Origin: Stictocephala bisonia
Taxonomy: Eukaryota > Arthropoda > Insecta > Hemiptera > Membracidae
Assembly: GCA_035578905.1 (NCBI GenBank)
Contig: JAQJVL010000744.1
Coordinates: 1 to 64,000, forward strand
DNA length: 64,000 bases
Direction of reading: 5' to 3'
Position 1 is the stretch's first letter. The number at the start of each line of letters is the position of its first letter. Positions 37,201 to 50,026 of this stretch are shown in pieces. A program made the position numbers and the translations under genes. A model generated the notes under the pieces. That model did not search any database. It saw only the letters and a list, made by a program, of their open reading frames with translations, and had not been told where the DNA came from.

Positions 37201-39003
37201 TGTTGGGGTGTTTAACAAGTACAAAACATAGCTTTGTTATAATTTTTAATTGACATATGGCAGCTGACAAAATACCATACGCTTTTTATAATATGGTCAA
37301 TGTACTTTACGCTTGTTTTATGTGTGAGGATGAGGAGTTTTAAAAATCAGTTGATAAAACAACGAAATAATGTCAAGTATATTCAACAATTTGTCCGAGA
37401 ACTAAGTTTTATTTTTATTTTTTTTTCAAATGAAGGCCACTTAACATTTTTGAAAGAAATATAAAACTTATGCCACATAGAAATAATTTTATAAATTTAA
37501 TAATTTAACCATGTTATGTTTCAATAATACTGTATTGTCATTGATAAGATTATTTATGTATTAAAATGCACTTATATGGCATAGGTAATGTAATATACAA
37601 GTCAATTCAGTGACTGTGGCCTTTTGAATACAAGTAGAGAAACATTTAACTTATATTGTAACTTTGTATAAAGGTTGATATTGAAAAAAACCTTCTTATT
37701 AGTTTAGTGTTTATAAACATTTTCATAAATTTTAAATGTATTTAAAAGTTTAGATATTATTTTAATATTAATTTATTTAATGATAGACACAATGGCTTGT
37801 AGTCAAGGGTAAATCATCGAAATACCTACGTCAAATGGACTCTTTCAGATAAAATCAAATGGATTTTATTTGAAAGAGGAAATGTGTCAATAAAGTATAT
37901 AAATATAGAGTGATCGTATACAATTCAATGTCGACAATCCTATAACTGCATTTTCTAGTATTGTATTTAATGGTAAATGTTAATTCTGCCTTTATAACTG
38001 TTACGAAAAGTGCATAGTACACATTTTGTATCTATTTAAGTTTACAATTCGATTCGTGTTTTATTTATATAGTAATTAATTGTTAGTTACTTCAATATTT
38101 TTATCATTTAATCGCTATAATCTAAGTTACTCATGTGTTTAGTACAGTTAGTAATTCAGAAGTTTAATCTACGTAAAATAAATTAAGTTTTTCTTTTTCC
38201 TTAAAGACACCCCAAAATAAAACATTTTCCTAGTCAAAATTCGATATCATAAGAAAGACCTTGTAGTCAGTTTTTTTATAAAGAAGGATATTTTCAAAAT
38301 TTTCTCAATCTCTTTATGTCTGCAATCTATTTTAAACATTTATCACAGTCAAAAGTGTGAAGAGGACAGCTGAAAATCTTAACGTAACATTGAATTTAAT
38401 AACAATTAAAGTCTGTTTTTTGTTTCAATCAAAATGTTACTTGAGGGAGTTATCATGATCTCAAACGTAAATGGCGAAAAATGGCGGTGTGGACGATATG
38501 TATTTTAGGCTAGGATAATCAGGCACAAAATTAGACAGGTTCACAAAATATCTGTTCATGTTTGAAAATTACAATCGATAATTTTTTTATAGGTCCTTTT
38601 CGATTGTGAGATGCGTGAATTAGGTGTTTAGTACTGTAGGGCAGACCATGCTATCGATATTACAGCCAGAACTATATGAAAAGGTTTTACGTGTAACCCT
38701 TAGCAAAATAGGACATCTGGCAACATAGTTTGAAGATATGATAAATCCTGTCAATCCTCTTACAACGTATATACTTTGAAAGTTTTTACAGGAATGCAAG
38801 ACGAAATTGTTCAAATAAGTTTCATTACTGAACCACCTGTCAGCAGGATTTCTAGATATTAGACCAATGTCTTGAGTTTATTATCTATGAATCCATCAGT
38901 AAAATGTTTGCTTAAACATATACTATGAAGAGGCCGATTTCCTTCAAAACCTAACTCTGCATTTTCCCACATGGACTATTGATATGTATGAGAAAATTAT
39001 TCA
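34229..39003. other. Long AT-rich gene-free stretch
   Basis: Open frames are below 85 codons and biased to Ile, Leu, Tyr and Asn, and none is recognised. A hairpin lies at 37840-37878. The part 38440-38830 is slightly less AT-rich and has an unrecognised minus-strand frame of 64 codons. Confidence 0.5.
37840..37878. repeat. 17-bp inverted repeat with 5-nt loop
   Basis: CTCTTTCAGATAAAATC pairs with GATTTTATTTGAAAGAG with one mismatch. It is a compact hairpin, too short in its arms for a typical microRNA precursor. Confidence 0.75.
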
Positions 39004-39004
39004 G

Positions 39005-39096
39005 ACAGATTAAGGAGGCGAACCAGTATAGTAGAAGGTGAATATTACTGATAGATCTGACAGTCCAGGCCGGATTCGAACCAGCGCTATCTCTAA
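39005..39096 (-). repeat. tRNA-derived SINE, left part, interrupted by a transposon
   Basis: On the minus strand a consensus B box GGTTCGAATCC is at 39072-39082, followed by a body (CAGTAATATTCACCTTC) similar to the SINE at 47.46-47.57 kb. The remaining head of the SINE continues after the transposon, at 41096-41140. Confidence 0.7.
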
Positions 39097-41095
39097 GGCC
39101 TAGCGCACACTACATACTTTTTCTTCGGCCAACAGTTTAGTCGGTGTCTGTAAAAAAATCGGAACCATTGTTTTAATTGAGAGTGCGCACACTAGGAGAC
39201 ACCGACTAAACTGTCGGCCGAAAGTCTGGGGAGGATTGGTACTGCCCGACTTTCAGTCAGACTGCTCGCTGACCAAACTGTCAGATCTGTGTGATAAGAG
39301 GCTGGAAGTAAGTTGGGACTCACATACCACCGACTAAACTGTCGGCCGACAGTCTGGGGGGGATTGGTACTGCCCGACTTTCAGTCAGATAGCTCGCCGA
39401 CCAAACTGTCTGATCTGTGTGATAAGAGGCTGGAAGTAAGTTGGGACTCGCATACCACCGACTAAACTATCGGCCGACAGTCTGGGGGGGATTGGTACTG
39501 CCCGACTTTCAGTCAGATAGCTCGCCGACCCAACTGTCTGATCTGTGTGATAAGAGGCTGGAAGTAAGTTGCAACTCGCATACCACCGACTAAACTGTCG
39601 GCCGACAGTCTGGGGGGGATTGGTACTGCCCGACTTTCAGTCAGATAGCTCGCCGACTAAACTCTGATCTGTGTGATAAGAGGCTGGAAGTAAGTTGGGA
39701 CTCGCATACCACCGACTAAACTGTCAGCCGAAAGTCTGGGGAGGATTGGTACTGCCCGAATTTCAGCCAGACTGCTCGCCGACCAAACTGTCTGATATGT
39801 GTGATAAGAGGCTGGAAGTAAGTTGGGACTCGCATACCACCGACTAAACTGTCGGCCGACAGTCTGGGGGGGATTGGTACTGCCCGAATTTCAGTCAGAT
39901 AGCTCGCCGACCAAACTATCTGGTCTGTGCGATAAGAGGCTTGAAGTAAGTTGGGACGCGCATACTCTAAAATACTAATCGTCACACATTATAGGATAGT
40001 AGGTTATAAGAATATTAAATTTATTTCAAATGAAGTTTATTACATTCAAACAAGAACACTCCAAAGCAATACACGCCGTTATTACTGTTAACATTGAGTG
40101 GTTATTTTGTAAAATACTGTCAAACTGTATTAATTTTGTTAGCAATAAAGAGCTTAATATACATTTAATAAATATAAAATATTAAAATGGCAATAAACAT
40201 TTTAGTTGACATTTTAAATTGGTAATACGTATAAAGAATTTAAGTTATGTTCGAGAAAAAAAAACTCACTGTGAAAAAATTGATTGAATGTGATTTTCTC
40301 TCTGCCAAAAGGTTTTTATCTCTCATATACCATTATAAGTAATATTTTAATTCCATAATATGAAAAGTGAAGATTTTGTATTATTTACTGCATTATCTTA
40401 CACAGTATTATCAATTAATTATGTAATTTAAAAGTTAAATAGAATGTATAGTTGTTTTAAAAACATGTGTGTTCGAAGTTTTCCTTATATTAAATTAATA
40501 AAAGCAAACAATATTTTTTTTTTTTTCAAAAGATAAAGTTGTTTTTCATTGACTTTACAAGAGTGCTTTATATTTTTTAAAGTTGTCTGAAATATTGAGG
40601 TATTGGTGAACATGAAATGCACACATAAATAAAAATGTGTTGAACTAATTTTTGCATCACTGAGTCAATTTACTTGGTCCATGATGAGATGGTTTATGTT
40701 TTTGAGTTCATATAGAATTCCGCATAATTTCTACAAACATGTTAAACGCACAAAAGTATTTAGAAAATACATTCCACCATTCAGTGTGCTCTTACATACC
40801 TGTAGTTAAATATTCTTTTCAGAAAGTTAAGAATTTTCTTTAGGATAGGACGTATAATTCCCTTTGTTGAACCAAATGTTTAATCCCCTACGACGACAAG
40901 GGCATTTATTTACCGTTTTCATTATTTGGTAACCCTCTGTCAGGCGGGATGTTTAGCAGATTATCTTACACGCAGACTAAATAGTCGTTCGTGTGCACTA
41001 CCACATTTGACTAAACTGTTGGGTCGGGACATAACTAATACCTTCACCGACTAAACTGTCGGCCGACAAAAAAGTCTAGTTAGCACTAGGCCTAA
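39094..41095. mobile_element. Non-autonomous TIR DNA transposon, ~2 kb, TAA target duplication
   Basis: Terminal inverted repeats of about 45 bp lie at 39097-39142 and 41047-41092. Both begin GGCCTAG and include CAGTTTAGTCGGTG when read inward. They are flanked by TAA at 39094-39096 and 41093-41095. A 3-bp T-A-A duplication with GG-CC ends suggests PIF/Harbinger or ISL2EU relatives, though assignment needs a search. There is no transposase frame inside. The left 0.8 kb is a tandem array and the rest is AT-rich filler. It is inserted in a SINE. Confidence 0.85.
39160..39965 (+). repeat. 128-bp tandem array inside the transposon
   Basis: GGCTGGAAGTAAGTTG recurs at 39300, 39428, 39556, 39682, 39810 and 39938 (period 128 bp, one unit 126). 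Each unit contains CCGACTAAACTGTCGGCC, and most have the perfect 16-bp palindrome ACTGTCGGCCGACAGT. That is the same motif as in the element's TIRs. A minus-strand frame of 89 codons through it is repeat-derived. Confidence 0.95.
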
Positions 41096-41140
41096 CCTAA
41101 CCTCAAACTCCTGACACTTCAGAACGCTTAGACATCGGCA
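41096..41140 (-). repeat. tRNA-derived SINE, head part
   Basis: Removing the transposon and one TAA joins this segment to 39005-39096. The minus strand then reads CTAAGCGTTCTG (A-box side) followed by the B box at normal tRNA spacing. Confidence 0.55.
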
Positions 41141-41594
41141 AACCAATACTATTGCAGGGGCTATAATAATTACTACATCATTTATATTCATTACTCAACG
41201 TACAATTAATTTATTAAATACAACTATTACTAAGAGGCCAATGATTTAAATCAAAGATCTTAAATATAATATAAAGAGAAACAGCGCATATACTGTTTTA
41301 TATTTTAATTAAAGTTGGAAGCAGTTTTGTAACTAACTCGCTCCTTCCAGAACAGACTCCTTACAATTACCAAGTCTTAGACTAAAATGAGAGGAGGCAA
41401 ACATTAGATCAGAATAAATGAATAAATAACATTTGTACGAGAATATGAGATAGAAAGCCACAAATAAAAATGAATATTAGATTTTTTTAAACTTTTTAGT
41501 CGGGAAACGTTTATGTAAGAGAAAGTTTAAGTGCAGTCCTATATATATTGAGCTACTTTGAATTGTTTAGGTAAAGACCATCCCCAAATAAAGT

Positions 41595-41808
41595 AATACA
41601 ATACACTAGCAAACTACAGCAATCCTAATAATACAATACACAAGCAAACTACAGCAATCCTAATAATACAATACACTAGCAAACTACAGCAATCCTAATA
41701 ATACAATACACAAGCAAACTACAGCAATCCTAATAATACAATACACTAGCAAACTACAGCAATCCTAATAATACAATACACAAGCAAACTACAGCAATCC
41801 TAATAATA
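41595..41808 (+). repeat. 35-bp tandem array with 70-bp dimeric order
   Basis: Six units of AATACAATACACTAGCAAAC type. The variants CACTAGC and CACAAGC alternate strictly, so the true repeating unit is a 70-bp dimer, present three times. Confidence 0.93.
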
Positions 41809-43959
41809 TCTTTACCTGATATTTTTAATATATATATTTCAATTGAAAATCATTTCATGTTTCTTATGTGTTAGGATAATAAGCCTATGCCTATAGTGGG
41901 AAACAAATGTTTATACAATTTAAATAATTAATTTGTTATTACTTTTTATGATTATGTTAAATCATCCTCAATTTGATAGAAGTAGTTACTAATCAAGTAC
42001 TTACTAATTAGGACTGTTAACACTATTACTAACTGGAATTCTTACTAGTTAGTTTCAGGGGGCTCACTAACTATTTTCCATCATTTTAAGGAAAATCCAT
42101 TTTTCCTGTACCATTTTTTCTATTTAATATCTTGTTCATATATTAAATTTTTTTTATATTTATATTTCAAACACATTTTCACAATAACAATGACATTAAA
42201 AAGTTATGAGTTCTATTCCCGACAAGAAAGGCATGATGTTTTTAGTTGCCAGGTATTAACTATTCAATTTAAACACACCCTCGCACAAAACTGAGCCCAA
42301 CCGAGGTTGGGAGCCAATACACGAACTTAGATATGAAAAAAAACTTAATGTTAGTTATTTGAATAGCAAGTATAGATAAGAATTAATTAATTAATTATGT
42401 TAACAATAATATGGAAAAAACACAAATACCGAGACTCATAATTAAAATTGATTTACTTAGACTAAGTTATCTCCAGGCTTAACAAAACAACAAAATTTAA
42501 AGAAGTAAACTAAATATTCAATCATTATTTTACCCAAATAACCTAAAGCAAATATGAATACTATACAATATATACAACTTTTTAAATAACCAGAAATTGA
42601 AGATAATTAGTTCTCATACAACGTAAATCTACATAGACAATACAATTAAACTATTGGAAACGATAATAACACACAATATAAACATAAACATATATCTAAT
42701 GTGGGAAAAAACATAATTTAAAAAATAAACACTAAAAACCCTTTTAATAAGCAAACTGTTTGTAGCACGTCATAAGGCTGTTTATCACGCTGCAGTTATA
42801 TGAGTAAGCACAATAAATAATTATATTAATACATTTGATTTCTTCCAATATTTTCAGTAATTTAAGAAGCAAAGTCAATATAGCCATATAAAAACTGACA
42901 AGTACAAAATTATTGTTTACTCATAACATATTAAATTTTAAAATTCGAAACCGAACAAATGAATGCTTGAAAGCCATTGTGAAACTAGATAAATGTCAAT
43001 GTATGTGTAGTGGGAGGAAAGGGTATATCATAGCCCAAAATAACTAAATAAAGTCTCCGGTGCATTTAAACATTTTACAAAGATTCGATATATAGTAGAA
43101 TAAAATTGACCATCTTCACTACCGTAACGGTAGTGAAATACACGTAAATCAAATTTATTTTTGTTTTTATTTATTTTTTTTTTATCTTTGGGTTAAGTGG
43201 TTTATTCAGCTGGATATGCATTTACGTTCTAAGTAGCCTTTAGGCTCATTCGAGTTCATTGTTGAGAATACAATAACCACTTAGGACTATTAAATAGGTT
43301 TTAAAATCTCGGTTATATAAATATGTGAATTAAATGAGAGTTTAAATAAATAAATATTTACAGAAATATACACATGCATTGTCAATAAGTCATTTTTAGG
43401 GATTTATTGATTTTGTAGGGATATAACCTATTGTTTTTCAGTGCAAAAACTTAGATACTCTTTCTTGTGCAATTAATTCAAATGACAAAATCAATAAAAA
43501 CAAGTAGCTTGAAATCCGTTTAATTAAAGAAGTCGTGGATATTGCTTACCTTTCTAAAGGTAAATTATTCCTAATTCAATATAAGCCAATTCCAGTAATT
43601 ACTTTTATAAATTAAAGACATTTAACCGATGTTCAAGGAATTATTTCATTCGTTAGACGAGTTTAATCATAACTTTAGTTTTTAATAGGTGATATGATTA
43701 TAATTTGACTATACTATAATGATTGTAAGAATAAAGACAAAGGGTTTGTGGTCTTAAATAAATATTATATGACTGTAGATAGTAAATATAATTTATATAG
43801 ATTTAAAACTATTTTAATAATTTTATTTTAATGTAGTAAATGAGACGTATTTATCTTCATACCAGCAGTACCAACTGAATTACTAATAATTTAAAGGGCT
43901 GCATTAAATAATTTTTTAATACTAGGTACCAAAATGACTACTCCTTATCCTTGGAAATA
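41809..43959. other. AT-rich intergenic DNA
   Basis: No gene recognised. Confidence 0.55.
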
Positions 43960-44480
43960 GCACGCCTCAAAATCTGGCCTAGAAGAACTACGACAAACAT
44001 AAAGCCCGTATACCTTAGAGCTGATGAAGCTCATCTCCGCTGCTCCATCATTGAGCTCGGGCTAATAGCAAGACTCAACAATCTGGCCTAGAAGAACTAC
44101 GATAAACATAAAGCTCTTATGCCTTTGAGCTGAAAAAGCCCCTATCTGCTGCTCCAACATAGCACGCCTCAACAATCTGGCCTAGAAGAACTATGACAAA
44201 CATAAAGCTCGTATACCTTAGAGCTAATGAAGCTTCTCTCTGCTGCTCCAACATTTAGCTTGGACTAATACTCGTAACACGCCTCAACAATACGGCTAGA
44301 AGAACTACGACAAACATAAAGCTCGTATACCTTAGAGCTAATGAAGCTCCTCTCTGCTGCTCCAACATTTAGCTTGGACTAATAACACGCCTCAACAATA
44401 CGGCCTAGAAGAACTACCATAAACATAAAGCCCGTATACTTTGGGCTGATAAAGCCCCTATCTGATGCTCCAAGATTGTG
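43960..44480 (+). repeat. Tandem repeat of ~94-114-bp units, five copies
   Basis: AGAAGAACTA recurs at 43981, 44090, 44184, 44298 and 44407. Units share GGCCTAGAAGAACTACGACA, AACATAAAGCYCGTATACCT and a CTGCTGCTCCAACAT end. Length varies because the tail after the last segment is sometimes missing. Confidence 0.92.
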
Positions 44481-45386
44481 CTGGGGCAAACTTCTATGCA
44501 GGTATTTATGGAATTACCTCTATCAAAGTTTTATAATATGGATTGGTCTGGTTCTAGTTGAGTAAATGTTTTCTTAGAACACTATCGATATTTTAACAAT
44601 TTTTAAAGTAAAATGAACGTAATATATATGTTTAATATAGTTTAAAACTTAACATATTGTTTATATCATAAGGAAATGTGGAGTGATAATTACTTGTTTT
44701 GTAACCCTACCAAAATTTAATATTTACTAAATGAAAAACTAAACAGGAGTAGTTCAGTTTCTTCAGTGAAGAAATCTGGAAACTTTCATTTATCTTATTA
44801 TAATGTATATGAATCACAATCGCATAGTAATTGACAGGTTTCTGCCATAAATATGTGCAGAATTATGTTTAAATGGTGCATTCTTTGGTTAAGTAATAGG
44901 CAATGTATATCGCAAGTGACCGACATTCTAAGTCTACTTTACATCGTGCAGCTTCGTATATTGGTCACTATACTTAGCATCCATGCATCAATCAACGCTA
45001 TCATTAGTTAGCTTGAAACAGTTAATAGAGTTTTTTATTTTTATGCGGATGATGGAAAAATCTTGTTAGGAACTATATCTTTAAATATTTAAAATTATGT
45101 ATGTCTCCAAAAATGCGGAGGAGGGGGCGTTCTAACTTATCTCTTTCAATGTAAAGATGTTTAAAATTATCCACTATTCCAAAGGTTATATAAAGTGAGG
45201 AATGTTGGTAAAGGCTAGTAATCAATATCTCAAATATATAAAAAGTGGTGGCCACGTTAAGTAGTGGTGGGACACTACAATACAAAGTTTTCCCTTAAGG
45301 CTCATCACACTTAGTTTTTCTATCACGTGGTGTTTATCAGGAGATAGTAAAACAGTACAAACCTTATATTTTTACATGCCACATAA
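44481..45386. other. Intergenic DNA
   Basis: A minus-strand frame of 70 codons (45073-45285) has no recognisable motif. Nothing else is seen. Confidence 0.5.
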
Positions 45387-46066
45387 TACAGTAGAACTCC
45401 AATCATCTGAATCAATTGGAACCCTATTCGGATAATCAAATATTTGGATAGTAAGATTTTTGTCTAAAAGCAGTCCATTTTATTTAATTACTGTATGTAA
45501 TTAAATGCGTGTATGTTAAAATGTTATATAGAACAAGATTTTAAATGAGAAAGGGCATTTATTATATAGTCAATTTCAATTTAATTACATGCTACATTAT
45601 ACTATAGTGTATTTACATACCATATTGTAAACGAGTGTTATTGCTTGTCAAACATCTTATTTAAATATGCTCTATTTGTTTGACTGTCCTCTCCATTTTT
45701 GGCCAGCCAGATCGTGCATCCGCTTGACAGAGGGAAGGACAATTGCGTTAATAAACAATACATTATCCCTATCACATTGTTTCCTGGAAAAATGTTGATT
45801 GTCATTTTAAGATGGTGTTACAGTTTACAGTATTTATTTAGGTACATTATTTGCTATTTATTGTCATAGATTTATGTATGGATTATTTTTATAAGGATTA
45901 AAAACACTACTCTTTGTTGCTGTATGTTTTTTTGTTTTTTTTTGTTTTTTTTTTTACAAAATTTAAAACCCTGAATATTGTAACACTAATTTTATGAATT
46001 TCTGAAACAGTTCGGATAATCTGTGATTCGGATAGTTGGAGTTCTGATAATTGGAGTTCCACTATA
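45387..46066. mobile_element. pogo/Tigger-like (Tc1/mariner) non-autonomous element
   Basis: The left end is CAGTAGAACTCCAATCATC at 45389 and the right end, read inward, is TAGTGGAACTCCAATTATC. TA dinucleotides flank both ends (45387-45388, 46065-46066). GTGGAACTCCRATTATCCGAA-like ends with TA duplication are typical of pogo/Tigger elements. Repeated TCGGATAATC motifs occur near both ends. No transposase frame remains in its 676 bp. Confidence 0.82.
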
Positions 46067-46171
46067 TAACGAATTGTTATGCATTTGGTATATTAGTAAA
46101 ACTTACAGAATTAAGATTAAACTCTAATAATCCAAATGTTTATCAGTGTTTTAGAATAGTTTTTGCGATAT

Positions 46172-46221
46172 AAAAAATAAATAAATAATAATAATAATAA
46201 TAATTATTATTATTATTATTA
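46172..46221. repeat. (ATA)n-(TTA)n palindromic microsatellite
   Basis: Trinucleotide run (AAT)n switches to (ATT)n at about 46204, forming a perfect self-complementary tract. Confidence 0.9.
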
Positions 46222-47459
46222 TAAAGTTGTATTGTACGTATATATACACTTAAATTGACATACCAAGGGTAATGAGGCTCAAAAGATATACTTGTATTAC
46301 ACTGTTTCAGTATACTCTCATGGCCAACATTATGAATATGTTTGAGATAGTGATACCTAGTCTTCTTCAATTTTCCTTATTTTATGATCCCAATCAAATT
46401 ATGGGTCTTTCGTAAAGGGTTAACATATAACATTTCATTATAAACCTCCAACCCTCCCATTTTGGTGGACTTTAAAGTTTTAAATAATTCCTTTGTGAAT
46501 CCCCTTGGTCAGAGAAAGGTAAACTTGGTTCACGAAAATTGATCACCATAATAAATATTGTACTTATATTGTAATAAACTTGCATTGAGTGACGTTCGCT
46601 TATATTATAATTTTATCAAACCGTAATATACTGATTAATAAAGTATGACTATTGTCAAACGTTTAAAAAGATGGTTCCTATAAAACAGCCCAAAGGAAAT
46701 AAATACTTTACGACTTAATAAAAAAATTTAAGGGTGGGATATTTAAGATAACCTATGTTGTTTAATTGTGTCAGTAAAATTGTGTTTAAGAACAACAGTG
46801 AGTTTTCAATGTTGAAAACTTTCCTAGAATTAATTATTTCTATATTAATTAGTTTCTGTCAGTCGTGGCCTTTCTAAAGGGTAGGAGAGGGGAGGAGGCA
46901 AGTCCCTTTTAAGTTCTCACAGTTCGGTAAACTTTACACAGTTGGTATCATCAATCAAGTTGATCAACCTCCGTGTCTTGCTTTCAAACGAAGGATCAAA
47001 GCTCATTAAATCAAAATCTGTTGCGGTGCATATCTTGTCATCTTTAGACGATATTTCATTGATCGTAAACCAGAGAGAAGGGATTTTATACCACCCAAGT
47101 AATTATGATAAGCCCTTAATTGCTTTTTAAGGAGGATTTTATTTTTGTTTCTCTGAAATTTATTTGAATTATGGCTGAAAGGTAACAAATTTCCTTCACC
47201 ACTGAACTGTTTCCATTCATGAAGTAGATAATTAGGGAGATTTTGTGTATTCACTCAAGATTTGGCAGATTTATATTTTCCCTGTAAAATCAACTATGGA
47301 TTATAAAGAGAAATTATAATCCGTAGAGTTGCAAATGTAATTAATATAAAATATTTATTTAAAATATAAAAATACTTTAATAAAACTATTAAAAAGTTTT
47401 ATATATATATCTTTTTGAGATGTCAATGTTCTCTATAAATTTAGGCTAAGAGTAATTTA

Positions 47460-47460
<1 letters not shown>
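46222..47460. other. Intergenic DNA, no gene recognised
   Basis: The section 46860-47270 is somewhat less AT-rich and has unrecognised frames on both strands (46942-47130 plus, 47006-47254 minus). Confidence 0.45.
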
Positions 47461-49019
<1,559 letters not shown>

Positions 49020-49500
49020 TTTCACTTCTTGAACAAGATCGAGAAGGAGGCCAAAAATTACGCCAAACTCCTTGTTTCACTCCTTGAAAAATGCTCTGAA
49101 GGAGACCAAAAAGGCCAAAATAATAAGAAAAGGAGTAGATTATCGCTTGCACTGCCACCTGATGACGCAGTGGAGAACCTACCCGTGGGTCGACCATTAG
49201 GCCTGCTTTGTGGGCCAGAGGGAGAAGCCACCTACACCCCCTTCTTCGTTGATATTTTTACTGTTTCTTCAGGCAGATGACCTCTGCATGCAAGTGATAT
49301 CCACTCCATTTCCTATATTTCCTATTTAAATGTATAATTATAATTGTAATTGTAAATTTTTTCAAGAAAAATTAAAAAAATTATTCTTATTCCTATTATA
49401 TTTGGCCCTTTTTGGCCTCCTTCTGAACATTTTTCAAGAAATGAAACACGGGAGTTTTGGCGTACTTTTTGGCCTCCTTCTGAACAGTTGGATTTTATTT
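49020..49500. repeat. Fold-back repeat with ~100-bp arms
   Basis: The left arm (about 49020-49125, AAGGAGGCCAAAAATTACGC and later CTTGAAAAATGCTCTGAAGG) is the diverged reverse complement of the right arm (about 49400-49495). Each arm is itself a partial duplication of a ~60-bp unit ending in GGAGGCCAAAAA. The 270-bp centre is less AT-rich and holds the receptor-like fragment described separately. Confidence 0.82.
49186..49330 (+). pseudogene. Short fragment related to the 9.1-kb receptor-like remnant
   Basis: In one plus frame the text SLIFLLFLQADDLCMQVIST parallels TLSMFLQAEEFCMQVIPT on the minus strand at 9.1 kb, and the DNA also matches (CAGGCAGAWGA, CTGCATGCA, CCACTC). The two loci therefore share a common source, either a gustatory-receptor-like exon or an unrelated dispersed repeat. 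Confidence 0.4.
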
Positions 49501-49827
49501 CATGTTTCTAAAAACAAAACAAAGTCGTGTTGTCTTTTTCCTTTAAGGGTGGGTTGTTCGAATATTCTAGTTCTGGAATTTCTCATTACGAGCCGCCCTA
49601 TCAAGCCAACAGGATTCGGTGTGATTATTAACATTTTTGTAATATCTTGTAAATTTTCCATTCTGGCTATCCTCTATTATTTATACTTCTGAGGCTCCGT
49701 GTTAATTTGCTGTCGTTTACGTTGTTTGGATACTTTTTACTCAAGTAAATATTTATTTTTTAGGGTTATTGTTGCTATCTTTTAATATCTAAATTCGTTA
49801 CAAGTATTACTTTATGATAATAAATTC

Positions 49828-50026
49828 ATACAGTACAAGTAAACGTCACACAACACAAATTTATTACAATATAAGCACAAAATGCACAAATATATTACAA
49901 TACAAGTACAAAATGCACCATAATATTTACCATAATATTTACAAATATATATTGTGTAATATATTTGTGCATTTTGTGCTTATATTGTAATGAATTTGTG
50001 TTGTGTGACGTTTACTTGTACTGTAT
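49828..50026. repeat. Near-perfect ~70-bp inverted repeat, 58-nt spacer
   Basis: The left arm 49828-49898 and right arm 49957-50026 are reverse complements with one mismatch in the part compared (AAATTTATT versus AATGAATTT). The left arm is followed by a partial direct duplication (ATTACAATACAAGTACAAAATGCAC). The spacer is AT-rich. It could be a small fold-back transposon or the source of a long hairpin RNA. Confidence 0.92.

Noticed and set aside
37840..37878. microRNA precursor
   Set aside because: Stem of 17 bp and loop of 5 nt are too short for a normal precursor, and no extended pairing was found.
39716..39985. 89-codon minus-strand frame
   Set aside because: It spans two units of the 128-bp array inside the transposon; the peptide repeats with the array.
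46942..47254. Small genes on both strands near 47 kb
   Set aside because: No recognised motif, and overlapping frames on both strands suggest chance or old repeat DNA.
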